Shown: in pieces, positions 10,268 through 22,188 of the stretch | Position numbering within the stretch: position 1 is the first letter of the stretch | Layout: each line of letters opens with the position of its first letter | Assembly: GCA_000934385.1 (NCBI GenBank) | Contig: KN880572.1 | Span: forward strand, 1-63,101 | Source of the DNA: Cylindrobasidium torrendii FP15055 ss-10 | Taxonomy: Eukaryota; Basidiomycota; Agaricomycetes; Agaricales; Physalacriaceae | Direction of reading: 5' to 3' | DNA length: 63,101 nt | The notes under the pieces: generated by a model | Seen by the model: the letters and a program-made list of their open reading frames with translations, nothing else | What the model was told of the DNA's origin: nothing | Databases searched by the model: none | Position numbers and translations under genes: made by a program

Positions 10268-12065
10268 ATGATTGCCGCCCTTATCGTCCTCTGGACGACA
10301 ATTACAGCGGTTCTGCCGCCTATGTCGTTGCCGACCGTCTTCCCACTTCCCGAGCCCACGTTCAACATTGGGCCACTCCCAGCCACTCCGACCTTTTTCA
10401 AGCTCATTATCCCCCACGCGTCTATCTCGCCTTTCATCGTTGCCCTCCTTCTCATCGCTGGTTGGACCACTGGCGTCGCCCTTGTAATGGCTCGCACGTT
10501 CCCGCTGGCCAATTGCGCGCACAAATTCTTTGTACATCTCACTGGAAAGGCATTGCTGGCGACTATGGGGCTTTTCGTCAACGCGGTACCCGTATGCGCC
10601 GCAATGACCGCACCACCCGAATTCATGCCTAGGGTGCTCACGCTCGACGTGAGCGATGTCATAGACGAGAGCGACGACTCTGACTACGAGGAGGAGTTTG
10701 AAATTGCTGCAGATGATGCGGATCCCTTTTGGCGGAAGGGAGCGCACTACTACTGCACGATGGGCTATCGTTACGGTGCCACGCTCGAAGTCATTAAAGA
10801 GGTTTCAGCTCATCAACTGGTGCGTTTCATAATGGGAGCCTTTTTGACCTTGTGCTAACAAACGCAGCGCTCTGTTGATCGCACGGCTCGTCCAAAAACA
10901 CAACGCGAGGTCATCTCTGATTTCTTCAAGGTGCGCCCTTTGTCACTTGCTATCAAAGAATCTCTCTGAACGTGACGTAGGGCCTCAAGACTCCTTCATT
11001 CACTTCCGGTCCCCACTCTCACACCCAATCCACCGACACCCCTTCGACAAGTCGTGTTCTTGAAACCGCGAGCCGTCGCTGAGACCCTCCTGCAAACAAA
11101 GGGAGGATAATCCGCCTTTCGACAACTATCACATGAAACATCTACGCGCGCAACTTAAACGTGGTTTGCGCGTCGTCTATCTCATCCTCGTGGCTACGTA
11201 AATTATGTCTCAGTGTACCTTGGACCCCAACGTTGCCCATGAATCCCGGTAGTACGGCAAGCCCTGCTCCTTCATTCGTGCGTCTTTCCTTTTTTTCCCA
11301 TCTGAATATGAGGTTTAATGTTCAACTTCAGTCTGTACCTTCCGTATGCGGACCACGACTTTCAACGGCCGACGATGCGCGTCCGCGCTCGACCTTTATT
11401 CGACATCATTTGGATTACGCGGCCACACTCTTCGTATTTCACACGAGAAGTACGCTCACTATTCTCGCATTTTACGTTAATCCTTAATCTCCTCGCAGGA
11501 CTCGTCGAACGTACTAGTACTCGATGACCGAGAAGGGATGGGCGGCAGTCAGGCCTGTGGATGCCTATACTGGCGGTCAAACGCTGCTATGCAAACAGTC
11601 GGAGACCGTCAGTACCACAGTGCCAACCGTTCAGACGCTCATGTCTTGCCACCACCGACCTCATTTATGGCGGCGCGGTGGCGGTGAGCGCCTTGTATTT
11701 CCTCTTGACCTCTTGTCTTTGGTAGGGCAGAAGCATGTTTAGCTTCATATGCCAGACGAGAGGGATTCGGGGAATCGAGGAAGCGCCCCATCATAGAACA
11801 TTAGGTATGGCATCTCGATTTTCTTTGCGTTGCTGATATTGACTCTCAATAGGACTCCCAGCACCTAGTCAAATTGGCTAGGGCATCGCATCTGGATCTT
11901 CGAGCACGGACAACAAGGAGGAGACGAATAACAGGCCGGAGGGACGCCCCTGCACCTGTGCTAGCGCGGTTAGGAGCCCCAGCGCAGGATGCTTGCCTTC
12001 CGAGTGCCGACGTCTTACTGTCCTCCGCCTCCTACGGCGTCGAGTTGACGACAAACCTCTGCTGA
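10095..12065 (+). repeat. Duplicated segment, copy A (partner 26640-28045)
   Basis: Patches of clear nucleotide similarity to 26640-28045 run through this whole stretch: the upstream ATCTGCTGACACAC and ATCGGCCCGAC, the gene at 10268-11082, a downstream block (TTGCCCA..CTGCTCC..TTC, near 11233-11275), and ACAAGGAGGAGACGAATAACAGG near 11911 against its partner near 27909. Between about 11330 and 11830 copy A has roughly 500 bases with no counterpart in copy B. Orientation is the same. I see no terminal inverted repeats or target-site duplication, so the mechanism is unclear. Boundaries are approximate and judged by eye. Confidence 0.7.
10268..11082 (+). CDS. Orphan multi-span membrane protein, paralogue A
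   Basis: Exons 10268-10819, 10868-10930 and 10981-11082 give 238 residues. I do not recognise the family. Hydrophobic stretches at about residues 1-20, 50-76 and 90-115 suggest three membrane spans. An acidic patch (DESDDSDYEEE) follows, then the block DPFWRKGAHYYCTMGYRYG, which is identical in the paralogue at 26825. The basic Ser/Thr-rich tail is encoded by exons 2 and 3. Both introns sit at exactly the same codons and phase 0 as in the paralogue, and the reading frame is intact in both, which supports selection on a real protein. The two proteins are about two-thirds identical by eye. Function unknown. Confidence 0.68.
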
Positions 12066-13345
12066 AGCGTTATAGGTCGTTGGGCGAACAAGACCTGCTT
12101 CGGCGCGTTTCGTGTTCTAGTAAATCCACTGTCGCTGCATGCATGGCGCCTTTTGTTCATGGGTGGGTGACTCGTTGTGAAGATACTAATATACCTATAG
12201 CTGTGTTGTAGATACCCGTTGGATATAGCGTCTTGTCAGGATAGCGCGTACGATACCTAGAGGACCGTGATCTCGGATAATGGAGAGTAAGGTTTGCCGT
12301 TGTGGTGCTTCACAAGTTGGCTAGTCATTTTACACGACGCGGTGCATCTTTGGAACGTCAAGACCCAATATCGCGTAGCGTTTCTTTTCCGTGGACGAGA
12401 GCTACAGTTCTAGCAGTTTGCCATTCAAGACGCGACTCATAATAGCGAAGATGACAAGAGAGGAGAGCTTACTCGCAGCCCAACACACCGGAATACAGGT
12501 AAGCGATTGAACAGACTGGTCGTTGATTGAACTCTAGAAAGGTTCTTTCTTCACCATCGTCCCGCGTCTTAGACGCCGCTGCTAGTGGCAGTGAGCTCGC
12601 GGCTCGCCCACTGGACAGGACGCCCGTAACGAACTTTGTCTTCTCCACTGTCCCATGGACGGCGTCTTCCTTGGTCACTTCTCTGTGCAGACGGAGCGGC
12701 ACTCCTGCAGTATTCAGCGTCGAGAACCTGCTTGTCGAGGTGGTTCGTCGAGAGAGGAGAGTCGCTTTGCATGCCCTAGACTCACTCGAGTCGTCTTCCT
12801 GTGGCCATTTCCGTTCTTTGTCGTATGGCTTGAGCACCACATAGAAGTTTTGCAGAGCTCAGAGATGGAAAGAACATTGCCGCTAGTGGAAGGAGGGAGC
12901 AGGATTTGCTTGTCGTCTGCTTCCGGAAGTGTGATGGCAGTCGGCCGCATCCGTGCGCCAAACCACCGGAAACCGAGACGCCGATCATCCAGTGCTATTG
13001 GCTTTGCCATCAACCACGAGCATCTTTAGATGCCCATTGGCTGTGAAGCTCACCACGCAGAACTTTCTACCTCGAAGAATCACGTCCTAATAGCTTTATT
13101 GACTTATGCGCTCAAGGTTGGACGCTGGGTGTTGACTTCGATGCCTATGCAGCATGATATTGCCCGTCAATCCAGACTCGAACACACTTCATTCGATTTA
13201 GACCATTCGGAAAACTTAGTCTTCTTTTTACTTGGGCCTCATGGGTGCGAAGCGCTTCTCTGATAAAAGTGCGTTGCTCGGTCGACATACTCCGAATCAT
13301 TGCTTTCCTTCCCTCTCTGTTTGCGCTCTCCGCAACTTCAAGGCC
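11083..13345. other. Accessory region without a confident gene
   Basis: About 2.3 kb. The first kilobase continues the duplicated segment. A possible small plus-strand gene (exons about 11133-11195, 11252-11277, 11332-11449, 11499-11526) can be spliced into roughly 77 codons with a hydrophobic N-terminus, but the matching frame in copy B is interrupted, so I do not call it. Between 12469 and 13312 the minus strand has several protein-like islands in different frames (see separate entry). No transposon ends or structural RNA seen. Confidence 0.4.
12469..13312 (-). pseudogene. Possible decayed gene, coding-like islands
   Basis: Read on the minus strand this region gives several islands that look like protein: one starting at 13312 (MIRSMSTEQRTFIREALRTH, about 50 codons), one around 13085-12990 containing KFCVVSFTANGHLKMLVVDG, and one from about 12855 to 12469 beginning NFYVVLKPYDKERKW. 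They lie in different frames and I could not join them with convincing splice sites. I do not recognise the family. A relic, an unrecognised intron-rich gene, or chance are all possible. Confidence 0.22.
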
Positions 13346-15502
13346 ATGGGTGCATACGATTCAACGCTGGGAGCGTACTTGGTCGGGGTCATAATGGCAG
13401 CCATGTGTGTGCCGTTTTGACTCTTCAGGTTTGAGTGAGCTGAGCTAGATACAAGACTGTTGGGAGGTGAGTTAGTATATAGCTCCATCTGAACTACGAC
13501 GGAAGCTGATTATTTACTGACGCCGGCAGTGGCATGCGCGCAGGTCTGTTGGATGCCTCCGACTGATGCTCATGCTCAGAGAGTCTACAGGCCACGACAT
13601 ACTTCATAGTGTACAGAAAAGATCCCCTATGGATAAAAGCTACGGTGCGCTTTCCCATGTCCGGCTTCTTTCGTTCTTCTCAATACCTATCGTCCCTTCA
13701 GGTTGTCTTCTCCCTCATTACGATATGGGGTATGAACACTTCTTAGGTTCTTAATGTGTTGCACATGATTTTTTTGTAGGACATCAAATTTCTGTGACCG
13801 ACAAGAGTCAGTTTTCCTCTCATTCTTGCGCCGCATTCGACCTCTGACGTCCGACAGTGTACGTGAACACCGTCACTTACTATCCGGACCCTTCGTTCGT
13901 CTCTCTGCGCCTTGATGGTGCCCACCCTGGCTTACTTGTATACAGTATTTTGAGCGACATCGGATGGGGTCTCATTGTACGCAGTGTCGTATACATTCTT
14001 TTTCCTTCTCTCAATCCGAGCAGGCGCAAACATGGTTCCATGCATTCACCGCAATATGCGTCCAGTCGTATGCCACGCTATACGCCTGATGGTGCAGTCC
14101 TCATATTTTACAGGTTCTACGTTTATCGAATCTACATCTGTGCGTGCTATGCATCTACGAAAACATCTGTCTTCAACCAGTCACCGCGAGGACAGTGCTT
14201 AAGAATTCCTGGTATCTACCAGCAGCCCTTGTGAGTGCAGACGCTTCTTTGAATGCAGCACGCTTACGATTGGTAGTTTTCCCTCAGCGTGGTGCAGTTC
14301 GGTGAGTAGCCCACCATATTTCTTTTTGGGTATGTATCAAGACTCACACCGGAACGCCAGCTCTCTCTGCTGGTGAGTAGTCGTTCTGAGGCGTCTGCTG
14401 TTTGCTGAACACGGCGCTTTCAGTTTACGCAGCAAAATGGTACAGTTAAACGACAGTTCTGTTTTCCTACTCGCTGACCATGAGTATGCAGTGGTTCCAT
14501 TCCCACTGAGGACATCCCAACCCTCAGTGTAGATTCTCCGCTTTTTCTCTCTTCGCTCGCTGACCTCCCTCTAGGATTTGGTCACCGGCGTCAACTCCAT
14601 TGGCGCAGGTATAGACATCATCATTGCTGCAACGATGATTTGGATCCTCCTCAAGCATCGCACAGGCTTTAAAAAGTAAGAACGCAATACTTCTTTGTTG
14701 ATACCACTGACCGTCACTTGAAGTACAAATTCAGTCATCACCAGGCTAGTAAGTTTGACTTCTGACCACGCCTTGCTTCAAACCTTCACGGAATTCCAGG
14801 TCGTGTATTGCATTAATTCTGGGCTCCTTACGAGGTAATGCTTTCTCGGCCTGTGTCGCTCGTTTCCCTTTGACTCAGAAAACTACTTGTCAAAGCATCT
14901 GCGCCCTTGGTACGCTCATTGCTCTCAGAGTAGCGCCAAAAACCTATATCGCATACGTCCGTATCTTTCGTCCAAGACGCTCTATCCTGGTCCCTAAACG
15001 TCTCCCTCTGTAGCCATTCTACTTCTGCATTGGACGCAGTACGTCGTTCACACAGGTTCAAATGCAGACTCGAAGCTCACTTGCTCGATGTCCAGTGTAT
15101 GTGATCAGCCTCCTCGGCTCTTTAAACATGAGGAAGGGCATCAGGATGGAGAGCACAGACGGAGAATCGGAGCGGCCATGGGAGTCTTACGATGTCGGGC
15201 GTTGTGCTGAGTCGATTACCGTCAACAAACCAGACGTCCATATACGCGGCAAGTCGCCATCCGCAGTGCGTATTTGTGATTCTACCGTGCGAAGACTGAA
15301 ATGAAGCTGACTGTCAGAAGAGTGTCATGGTGTCCGTTGAGCAGCACACAGAAATCGCCACGGACGACGGGATCCCTACTAAACATATGAAGGTATGTGC
15401 CATCCTTCCTTTGGGTTTACATAGTAATGCCAACTCGAGGACTTCATTGCTCTCTAGCCCTACGGAGACCTCAAATCATACCAGATTAACGGAGCCGTGT
15501 AG
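13346..15502 (+). CDS. Seven-TM DUF6534-type protein, 23 exons
   Basis: Exons: 13346-13404, 13456-13466, 13530-13543, 13591-13644, 13702-13729, 13780-13806, 13858-13894, 13946-13976, 14024-14067, 14114-14139, 14196-14230, 14277-14301, 14361-14372, 14424-14439, 14492-14528, 14575-14675, 14724-14748, 14800-14834, 14896-14956, 15014-15038, 15096-15265, 15318-15392, 15458-15502. Together they make 330 residues in one frame; all 22 introns have GT..AG ends and are about 45-65 nt. Landmarks match the agaricomycete DUF6534 family as I know it: STLGAYLVGVIMAA, TYFIVYRKDPLWIK, a W-x7-F spacing before CVQSFYVYRIY, SDLVTGVNSIGAG, LLKHRTGF, INSGLLTSICALGTLIAL, and SLLGSLNMRKGIR before a hydrophilic tail. 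Seven hydrophobic segments are evident. The family is of unknown function; a membrane location is inferred. The mean exon is 43 nt, and the shortest are 11, 12, 14 and 16 nt. Confidence 0.83.
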
Positions 15503-15734
15503 CCCGAGAAATGCGTTCCTCCTGGTCGCAGCGTGGATACATATACCCCGGCGACTAAGTACATAGTGCAGTGGTCAATGTGTACAAATTCACTGTCGTT
15601 GATAATGGCCCACTGTGCGTCCTCATGATAACCTGTATCCACACCTGCGTCGGAGATGCAATTCAGATAAAGGATCAATCACAAAGTATACACAAAGGAA
15701 AATATGTAGTCCATGTACAAACCAACGTAAATAT

Positions 15735-17236
15735 CTACTGGAGGACTGCAAAGAAGTGTAAGTTCATGAAAATCAGAGAGCGATTGGGACTTACGTGGGT
15801 CTCTGTAGTGCTTTTGACTATTATGTCTGAACCCGACCTTCGTCTTGAAGTTCTCACGCCTCTTTTGGTCGCGGAACTCCTTGATGTGACGTCCAGCCTC
15901 CTTCGCCTCTCCAGTATTTCTTGCCTTTACAACTTGCAGACCACCTCCGTATGCACCGAAACCTCCCTTCGTTGGAACAAGAACGTTATTCTTGTCCGCC
16001 AACATTTTGCGAACAATGGCTTGGCCAGAGTTCGGGTCGACCTCCTTCCCTTCTGGTAGATTGACGAAGTTCTGTGCGTAGTAGCGCTTGAGACTACGAT
16101 GGCCGATACGAGCACCTGAGGGTAACACCAACTCGTACTCTGAGTCCCCGTACGTGATCTGGTTCTTCGACGGCCCTGCAGCTTGCTTGGATTTCTTCTG
16201 GCGACGAGGCTTTTCCGGCGCATCAACGGTCTCATCTGCTTCCTCCTCCCCGTCGGTATCTTCCCACTCCTGGTCCTCTGCTTCCGATTCCGACTCCGAT
16301 TCGCTGTCCTCTGGGTCAGAGTACGAAGAGCGGAAGTCATAATAATCAGAGAATTCGAGACGCTCGGATTCGGTATGATATGCAAGTTTGCAATGTCCCT
16401 TGTCCAGCATGTGCTTGCGTACAGCGTCGAGGGAATGGAGTGCACGACCCTTGCCATTGCAGTACAGGCAAACGTTGCCGACTGCAATCTTCTCTCCAAG
16501 GTATTCGATGAGACCAGCGACATCCGTGAGGTATTCGGCTTCAGGGATGAAGAAAGAGTGTCCGGTAGACATATGCGCAAGGTTTTCGTTGAGAGTGCCG
16601 AATGATAGGGAGCAGAAGAGACATTGGGTAGCCCCCAGGCGGGAACGAGCAGCGGCGATTTTGGCATCAATGTCATCTTCGCCTTCGGAGTCCTCCGCTT
16701 CTTCTACAATGACAGGTTCCGCTGTCGATGGCTGCTCGACTGTGGGTGTCTCGAAGGTGACTGGGGCGGACTCGACGGTATCCGGTAACGATTCAGTAAC
16801 AGCGACTGGGGCAGCAGGTCGGGTGGCGGCCCGTAGCTCTGTTTCTTTGTGCTTTTTCGACTGGATGTGGGAGCGATATGCATTTTCCGTAGTGTAGATT
16901 TTGCTAAGCTTGGTGAGCATGAATGTTACCAAGCAGTATTTCAACATACTTGCAAACTTCGCATTTCGAGCCGTGCACGGAAGACATGATGGAGGTCTCC
17001 TGCCTGCGCTCGAGGACTTTCTCGTTAAAGACAGCTGCGCTGACGGGTGGCAGACCCGCCACCCGCCGCTTCATGTTGTACCTATGGTGGTCAGACCTGT
17101 AGTGTATTCCTGTGAGAGGGTGAGATGGAAAAGTGAAGAAAAGGATCCAGGACGCACTTTGCTCCTCTGCAGAGAGGAATGCGATTGTGCAAGAAATGCA
17201 CGTGAAGAGCGGTTGTTGGGGTTGTTCTGGATCCAT
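15735..17236 (-). CDS. REI1: Cytoplasmic 60S subunit biogenesis factor Rei1/ZNF622
   Basis: Minus-strand exons 17236-17158, 17109-16950, 16903-15795 and 15745-15735 give 452 residues. Rei1 acts in late cytoplasmic maturation of the 60S subunit, helping release and recycle Arx1/Alb1. Four C2H2-type fingers are visible: FTCISC..EEQRIHYRSDHHRYN (residues about 11-38, restored only by the first splice), CEVCNKIYTTENAYRSH, CLFCSLSFGTLNENLAHM, and CLYCNGKGRALHSLDAVRKH. An acidic Ser/Glu stretch (SYSDPEDSESESESEAEDQE) and the conserved basic end HNSQKHYRDPLLQ follow. The last exon is only 11 nt (LLQ-stop), a small oddity supported by the family's DPLLQ ending. The start codon is 95 bp from that of PRP2 on the other strand. 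Confidence 0.93.
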
Positions 17237-17331
17237 GGTAGTAGGTAATGGTAGATGGGAAAGATTGTCAGCAAGCGCAAGGCTGATTCAGACGCTCGAT
17301 CAATTCGCTGCCGATCAACTGGGTCTCCCTC
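17237..17331. promoter_or_regulatory. Divergent promoter REI1/PRP2
   Basis: Only 95 bases separate the two start codons, so both 5' leaders and any core promoter elements must fit here or overlap the first exons. No clear TATA box is visible. One gene makes ribosomes and the other spliceosomes, which would suit co-regulation as growth genes; that link is inference. Confidence 0.45.
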
Positions 17332-20300
17332 ATGCCGTCAGAGCTCGAACAGTATATCAGCGACAACTCTCTCCGAGTACGTTCTTGGCTTTTGTGATCC
17401 GTACTAAGCTGACTTCAGCGTTCAACAGCTGTTTGGTCTGTCGGATAAGAGCATTGTTAGCTATGTACTGGCAACTGGTGCGTCCTCAGCTGGTCACTAA
17501 ACCTGAGTCTTATGCTGCCCAGCGTCCTCGGCCAAAAGTCCAGATGCTCTCTTCTCATCATTAACGGCATCAGGGCTACCAAACACGCCTGACGCACACG
17601 AATTCATCAACCGTGTCTACACTCAAGCTCCCCGCGAGCACAAACACAAGCGCACCGCTGAGGAGAAGGCACAGCGTGCTGCCGAGAAGGAATCCAAGGC
17701 TCTTCGGTCCCAAAAGTTCTCGTTGATCCTGGACGAAGATACGTCCACCGCGCAGCCATTACCAAAAGAGAAACGGCCGAAAGAGAAACAGGATCGACAC
17801 ACGCGCAAGCGGGACTATGATGAGAAGGAATGGGAGAGTGACGAGGAGGACAAGGCAAGGAAACGACAGCGATTGGAGGACGAGAGGACGCGTGAAGACG
17901 ATTTGGACATGGATGGTGCTTTGCCAGAAGAAGACGAGGAGGAGCGAAGAGAGCGCGAGCGACTGGAAGATTTGCAGGAACGAGACGCTTTCGCAGAGCG
18001 TATGCGCGACAGGGAACGTGACCGAACCAAGAAGCTCACAGAAGACCGCTCCTCCAAGTCTGGTGCCGCTGCAGAGGCTGCAGAACGGCGTCAACTAGCG
18101 GATGATGCAGGCGCACGAGAAGTCGCTATGCCCAGTCTTCGTCTCCACTCGCGCCAGGAATATCTCACAAAGCGTGAGCTGCAGCAGATTGAGCTATTGA
18201 AGAAGGAGATTGCGGATGACGAGGCGCTCTTCTCCGGCATGAAGATATCCAAACGCGAGCGGCGCGAGTTGGACCGCAAGAAGGAGCTGCTCAAATTGGT
18301 CCAAGAACGCATGAAGATCAACGACAAATACGACGGCTACCAATTGCCCGAGGACTATCTTACGGAGCAGGGCAAGATTGACAAGGAGAAGAAGAAGAAT
18401 GCGCTCTACCAACGATACGAGGATGCGAAACCCAAAGACGACCAGTTTGTGACCGATGTGGACCAGTGGGAGGCCAGTCAGACGCGACATAGTACCTTCA
18501 AGACTGGCTCTATGGACAAGAGGGAAATTGTAGAAGACTACGACTATGTCTTCGACGAGAGCCAAACTATCCAGTTTGTGATGGAGCAGGCGGTCAGCGG
18601 CGCGAATAGGATGAGTGCCGCTGACAAGTTGCTGCAAGACCAGATTGACGCTGCTGAGAAGCGAGGTGCGCTCTATACATCAGGCAGCCTCGGTGTTTCT
18701 AACTCTATCACAGCACAATCTATTGAGGAAACTCGCAAGAGTTTGCCCATATATACCTACCGCGATCAACTCATTGAGGCAGTGGCCGAGCACCAAGTTG
18801 TTATCGTCGTCGCAGAGACTGGCTCTGGAAAGACCACTCAACTACCTCAGTATCTTCATGAGGCTGGCTATACGAAAGGTGGCCTGAAGGTTGGCTGCAC
18901 TCAGCCTCGACGCGTTGCCGCCATGTCTGTCGCTGCTCGTGTCGCAGAGGAAATGGGTACCAAGGTCGGCTACGAAGTAGGATACTCCATCCGTTTCGAG
19001 GATTGCACAAGCGACAAGACAGTCCTGAAATACATGACAGATGGTATGCTGCTGCGCGAGTTCTTGACAGAGCCGGATTTGGCGGGTTATTCTGCGTTGA
19101 TTATTGACGAGGCGCACGAGCGAACGCTTGCAACGGATATTCTATTCGCGTTAGTGAAAGTGCGTCCTTCTCGATAATACACATAGCCTCAATCTTATCG
19201 TCAAATGTACAGGACATTGCCCGTTTTCGACCGGAGATGCGGCTGCTCATATCTTCGGCAACCATGGATGCAGAGAAGTTCAGTGAATACTTTGACGATG
19301 CGCCCATTTTCTATAGTACGTTCACTTATCTGTGTAATTCGCTCATTCTCACCTGCTTGTAGTTCCCGGTCGTATGTTCCCTGTTGACATTCATTACACG
19401 CCTCAACCCGAAGCCAACTATCTTCACGCTGCTATCACCACGGTGTTCCAGATTCACACCACTCAACCCAAAGGCGACATCCTTGTTTTCCTTACGGTGC
19501 GCTCCCTCGATAGGATGTGCAATCCTCAAGCTCACACAATGACAGGGTCAAGATGAAATTGACGCTTGTAATGAAAACCTGCAAGAGACCGCAAGGACCC
19601 TTGGTAACAAGATTCCAGAGCTCGTCATTTGTCCCATCTATGCCAATCTACCCAGTGAAATGCAGGCAAAGATTTTCGAGCCGACACCAGAGGGCGCGCG
19701 CAAGGTCGTTATTGCCACAAATATTGCCGAGACTTCAATCACAATCGATGGTGTAGTGTTTGTCATCGACCCAGGATTCGTCAAGCAGAATTCGTACAAC
19801 CCAAGAACGGGCATGTCTTCCCTTGTTATCGTTCCGGTATGTCTTCCATTGGCTCATGGCTGAGAAGTTCATGTTGACCGATTGTGTAGTGTTCAAGAGC
19901 GGCTGCCAATCAACGAGCAGGCCGTGCTGGACGAGTAGGTCCTGGAAAGGCATTCCGACTGTACACGAAATGGGCATTCAAGAATGAGCTGGAGGCAAAC
20001 ACGGTACCGGAGATCCAAAGAACGAACCTTGGCATGGTTGTCCTTCTTCTGAAATCGCTTGGCATCAACGACCTTATTGGGTTCGAGTTCATGGATCCTC
20101 CGCCTGGCGAGACCCTCATGCGCGCGTTGGAGTTGCTATATGCTCTGGGTGCGTTGAATGACCGTGGGGAGTTGACGAAGCTGGGGCGACGCATGGCTGA
20201 GTTCCCTGTGGATCCAATGTTGAGCAAGGCAATCATCTCGAGCGAGAAGTACAAGTGTACGGATGAGGTGCGTTCTGATTTCAATGGCCATGTATGTACA

Positions 20301-21134
20301 GCTGATATGGTCAAGGTGTTGACCATGATTGCGATGCTGAGCGAGTCCGGATCGTTGTTCTACCGCCCGAAAGACAAGAAGCTGCATGCGGACCAAGCGC
20401 GCCAGAACTTTGTCCGTGCGGGTGGGGACCACTTCACTCTGCTCAATGTATGGGAACAGTGGGCGGAGACAAACTATTCGCAACAGTTCTGTTACGAGCA
20501 GTTCTTGCAGTTCAAGAGTCTGAGTCGGGCGCGGGATATCCGAGACCAACTCGCAGGCCTGTGCGAACGGGTTGAGATCATCATTGAGTCAAATCCGAAT
20601 TCGAACGATATTACGCCAGTGCAGAAGGCCATCACGGCGGGATACTTCTATAACACGGTGCGCACCTCTTTCTTCCCTTGCTCGGTCAGCCTTGTACTAA
20701 GCTATCCCTGCAGGCATCCTTGCAGAAGGGTGGTGATTCGTATAGGACACTCAAGACAAACCACACGGTGTATATCCATCCATCGTCGAGCTTATTCCAG
20801 CACCAGCCACCGGTGAAGTCTGTACTGTACTACGAGCTGGTGATGACGAGCAAGTCGTACATGCGCCAGATCATGGAGATTAAGCCAAATTGGTTGCTCG
20901 AAGGTGTGTCCCGTTCTGGCTATCCGTCTTTCTTTGTCTTCCCGTTTTACTGCTGCCCTCGCAGTACGATTTCCTTTTTGTATCGCTGTATCATTCTTCC
21001 CCGATGAGCTCGGCTGACGCGATGTATTTGCAGTCGCACCTCACTACTTCAAGCCGGCAGATTTGGAGCAGCTTGCGGCAGGCGACAAGAAGATGCCCAA
21101 AGGAGAGGCGAAGAGTGCGTTGACGAAGACGTAG
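17332..21134 (+). CDS. PRP2: Spliceosomal DEAH-box ATPase Prp2/DHX16
   Basis: Exons 17332-17376, 17429-17477, 17523-19159, 19213-19315, 19363-19496, 19546-19836, 19890-20267, 20316-20657, 20714-20903 and 21034-21134 give 1089 residues. Prp2 remodels the spliceosome before the first step of splicing. The N-terminus ([20 protein letters not shown]) and long charged Lys/Glu/Arg-rich region match DHX16 rather than Prp16/22/43. The ATPase core starts near residue 450: ETGSGKTTQ (P-loop G465), [13 protein letters not shown] at 560-563, [31 protein letters not shown] and QRAGRAGR. The HA2/winged-helix and OB domains follow, ending [16 protein letters not shown], as in DHX16. A 130-nt intron before the last exon is longer than the rest. 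Confidence 0.94.
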
Positions 21135-22188
21135 GACGCGTTTGGCGGAGTTTCACCCTGAGGGACTTTGCATGCTGTCTGTCCTCCGTTCGGGCTGGAT
21201 GAGGAGAAGGATATCGAAATGTTTTGCTTGTTTTTTCTCTGTTGTGAGAATCGAATGTAGTCTCTCCGAGTCCATGGTGGATTCGTTGTACTAATGTGCA
21301 CCATGCCCATATTTCCGACCGGAAACGAGGCCGGAGCTGCTTTCAACACTTAGATGTCGCATGAATGCGCCTACCGACCTTCGCCAAGAGTCCCGCATGC
21401 AGATCGCACTTGCTGCGCCGCTCTCGCCTATCTATTAGGTTGGTAGTGAAACAAACATTGTTCTTGTCTACGGACATGCTGCCTGAAGCCTGAGTGTACA
21501 ACCTCGAGAATCCTCTGCTCGCAAGGATTCGAGGGGGTCAAAGTAGACTGCGCAGCCACAGAGGGCAATTGCAGTTTCCTTTCTGGCGAACTACGACGTT
21601 GTATTACTTCGTTGTATCGAACGACTTCGAAGGGACGTAAGTACTAAGCACACACTTGGCAGTGGCTGGCAGCATGTGCCCAACACCCGGTTCAGCATGC
21701 CTTGATGCCCCGAACTCGTACGGGCGCACCGCCACCCAGGCCGACGTCGGTTTCCTGAGGCTGTGAGCTGGACACACAGATTCGGGGAGAAGTTTGAAAA
21801 TGAATGTAAACCTGTGCAGACCTCTTTGTGAAATGGTTCCGCCAGGATATCAATTCCAAAGAGGGAAGGACGCGCTGCTGCCTGCAGGTATTCGCAGAGG
21901 GCACGTGTAGAGGATACTTTAGTGCCGAGCGGCGCAATCAGACCCTCGGAATTGCAGCCCACGTTGTGCACTTTGGCTTTTCGGGCTTCTGGTTCCTCCC
22001 ATCTTCACGACAGTTCTGCCTACGCTTTTCACGACACGGAATCCGTCCAAGTTTTCGCACGTTCCAACGCCCTTACGAAATACGAACACAGAGCAGTGCA
22101 GATTTATCCTGGTTACATTGGTACGCGATAATACTTCCGCGGCTTTGTGTGGCGCTGCTAATGGTGTGGGTCCGAAAGATTGAACGTC
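21135..22188. other. Intergenic region
   Basis: About 1.05 kb between the PRP2 stop and the start of the WD40 gene. No gene, RNA or repeat recognised; short open frames here lack splice structure or family motifs. Confidence 0.5.
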
